A stretch of DNA of 64,000 bases from Sphingobacterium multivorum (lineage in GTDB: Bacteria > Bacteroidota > Bacteroidia > Sphingobacteriales > Sphingobacteriaceae). Below are positions 63,244-64,000 of this stretch, piece after piece. The notes under the pieces were generated by a model. That model did no database searches, was not told the origin of the DNA, and worked only from the letters and a program-made list of their open reading frames with translations. The position numbers were made by a program, and so were the translations under genes. Numbering within the stretch: position 1 is the first letter of the stretch; every line of letters starts with the position of its first letter. The stretch is taken from NCBI RefSeq assembly GCF_900457465.1, contig NZ_UAUU01000011.1, forward strand, positions 1,612,001 to 1,676,000. Direction: 5' to 3'.

Positions 63244-64000
63244 TTACCTTTTTACGCCTTTGGATTTTGCAGGAGCTTTCGGCTTTTCCTGTTGTTCCTG
63301 CTGTTGTTTGTTTTTCGGTCTTTGTTGCCCCGACTTCAAAGGCTCTTTGATGTTTTTGGTCGCTTCGTTGGTTTTGCCCTCTGAATTGACGGCAGTTTGT
63401 GTTTTATGGGCTTCGATAGGTTTTGCCTGTGCCTTAACTTGGCTTGGAAAGGCAAAATCAGTTTTTCCGGTTTCTTTGTTGAAAGTGATATAACCCTGAT
63501 ACGGTTGTCCTTTCTTATCTTTCAATCCGTCAATGTAAACGGTTTGCCCGGCTTTGAAATCCTTATGCTGCTCATCGGTCAGTTCTTTGCCCCTGAATGT
63601 TTTTGGAGCTTCCTGCGGCTGGCTTTGCTGATTGCTTTGTCCGTTGTTTTGAGTTTGCCCATTGCTTTGGGTCTGCCTGTTGGAGTTATTGCGGTCAAAC
63701 AGGAACTCAACATAACGCTTGTCTGCATTGAACTGTACCGTTGCCGAAAACTCCGTTCCTTTGGTGGAAATCATACCCTCTAACTTTAGTGGTTTACCCT
63801 CCATTAAAGTTTGCTTTTGCTCATCGTTCAGTTTCACGCCTTTAATTTCATCGGGAATTTTTATGAAATCCGTCCGCAACGCAATTACATCATTTGTCAG
63901 CCTGTCTATACTGATAATCGACGGCATCAGTTCGCCCGTTTTGGTGTTGGTCAGGTTAACTACACGCCCCATATTGCCTGTTTCGAGCAGGTTTTTTTTG
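63244..64000 (-). CDS. DUF3945 protein (5' end outside the window)
   Basis: The visible 250 residues end in a Lys/Gln/Pro-rich basic tail (GQQRPKNKQQQEQQEKPKAP). Two DUF3945-type repeats are seen: KLNDEQKQTLMEGKPLKLEG and LTDEQHKDFKAGQTVYIDGL. The frame stays open past the internal Met at 63972 to the window edge (KNLLETGN), and family members are 400-500 residues, so the start is beyond 64000. It is the usual gene before topB in these elements. Function unknown. Confidence 0.87.
   Translation of the reverse strand, partial: KKNLLETGNMGRVVNLTNTKTGELMPSIISIDRLTNDVIALRTDFIKIPDEIKGVKLNDEQKQTLMEGKPLKLEGMISTKGTEFSATVQFNADKRYVEFLFDRNNSNRQTQSNGQTQNNGQSNQQSQPQEAPKTFRGKELTDEQHKDFKAGQTVYIDGLKDKKGQPYQGYITFNKETGKTDFAFPSQVKAQAKPIEAHKTQTAVNSEGKTNEATKNIKEPLKSGQQRPKNKQQQEQQEKPKAPAKSKGVKR

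Overview
The window reads as a chromosome segment from a Bacteroidota bacterium, most likely Sphingobacteriaceae (Sphingobacterium-like). This rests on AT-rich DNA, TAnnTTTG-type promoter boxes, typical Bacteroidota regulators and lipoproteins, and a CTnDOT/Tn4555-style conjugative element with RteC, MobA/MobB, PRTRC genes, DUF1896, DUF932 and DUF3945. The species assignment is inference; no rRNA or tRNA gene was seen.

Region 1 (1-16 kb) is mostly ordinary chromosome. It holds Crp/Fnr, HxlR and AraC regulators, a RibD/DHFR-like reductase, and a cysteine-desulfurase-like protein whose catalytic cysteine is displaced. It also holds an osmoadaptation locus: an MscS/YbdG channel diverging from gpsA and a fused HAD-phosphatase/GT20 synthase, best read as glucosylglycerol-phosphate synthase/phosphatase. 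GpsA would supply the glycerol-3-phosphate acceptor. A small island at 4.3-5.6 kb carries repeat copy 1, a possible toxin tail and a barstar-like inhibitor.

Region 2 (16-30.3 kb) is a graveyard of toxin, immunity and antitoxin genes. It contains a truncated zeta-toxin gene with its antitoxin and a second antitoxin remnant, a broken SMI1/KNR4 gene abutting an IS256 transposase fragment, a DUF1963 protein, two orphan immunity-like proteins, C-terminal tails of larger proteins, an Rpn-family nuclease with a tandem octapeptide repeat, and a lipoprotein metallopeptidase split by one stop codon. Dispersed sequences link these pieces: a three-copy cassette with an RNA-like hairpin just before its start codon, a two-copy cruciform-like element in front of immunity genes, and a 75-bp repeat.

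Region 3 (31-64 kb, right end not reached) is an integrative conjugative element. In order: a broken tyrosine integrase, ssb, DUF932, PRTRC E/C/F, a deletion junction into a truncated parA, an inverted-repeat region that may be oriT, mobA, the mobB relaxase, a mercury/metal cargo (arsR-merTP-GDCCVxC), the TraG coupling protein, an AraC-HdeD-TolC/HlyD/MFS-Usp-Usp cargo, rteC, then on the other strand the giant methylase/helicase with DUF1896, a two-gene DUF262-DUF1524 plus HEPN module, and ORF6N, topoisomerase III and DUF3945. The tra/T4SS genes normally expected between parA and PRTRC are absent, so the element looks mobilizable rather than self-transmissible.

The best candidate for a little-described system is the DUF262/DUF1524 + HEPN operon at 57.3-60.2 kb. 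Between 30.9 and 41.6 kb nearly every long gene is broken by single-base changes in homopolymers, while 42-64 kb is clean. That is either real decay or an assembly artefact, and must be settled before calling these genes dead.
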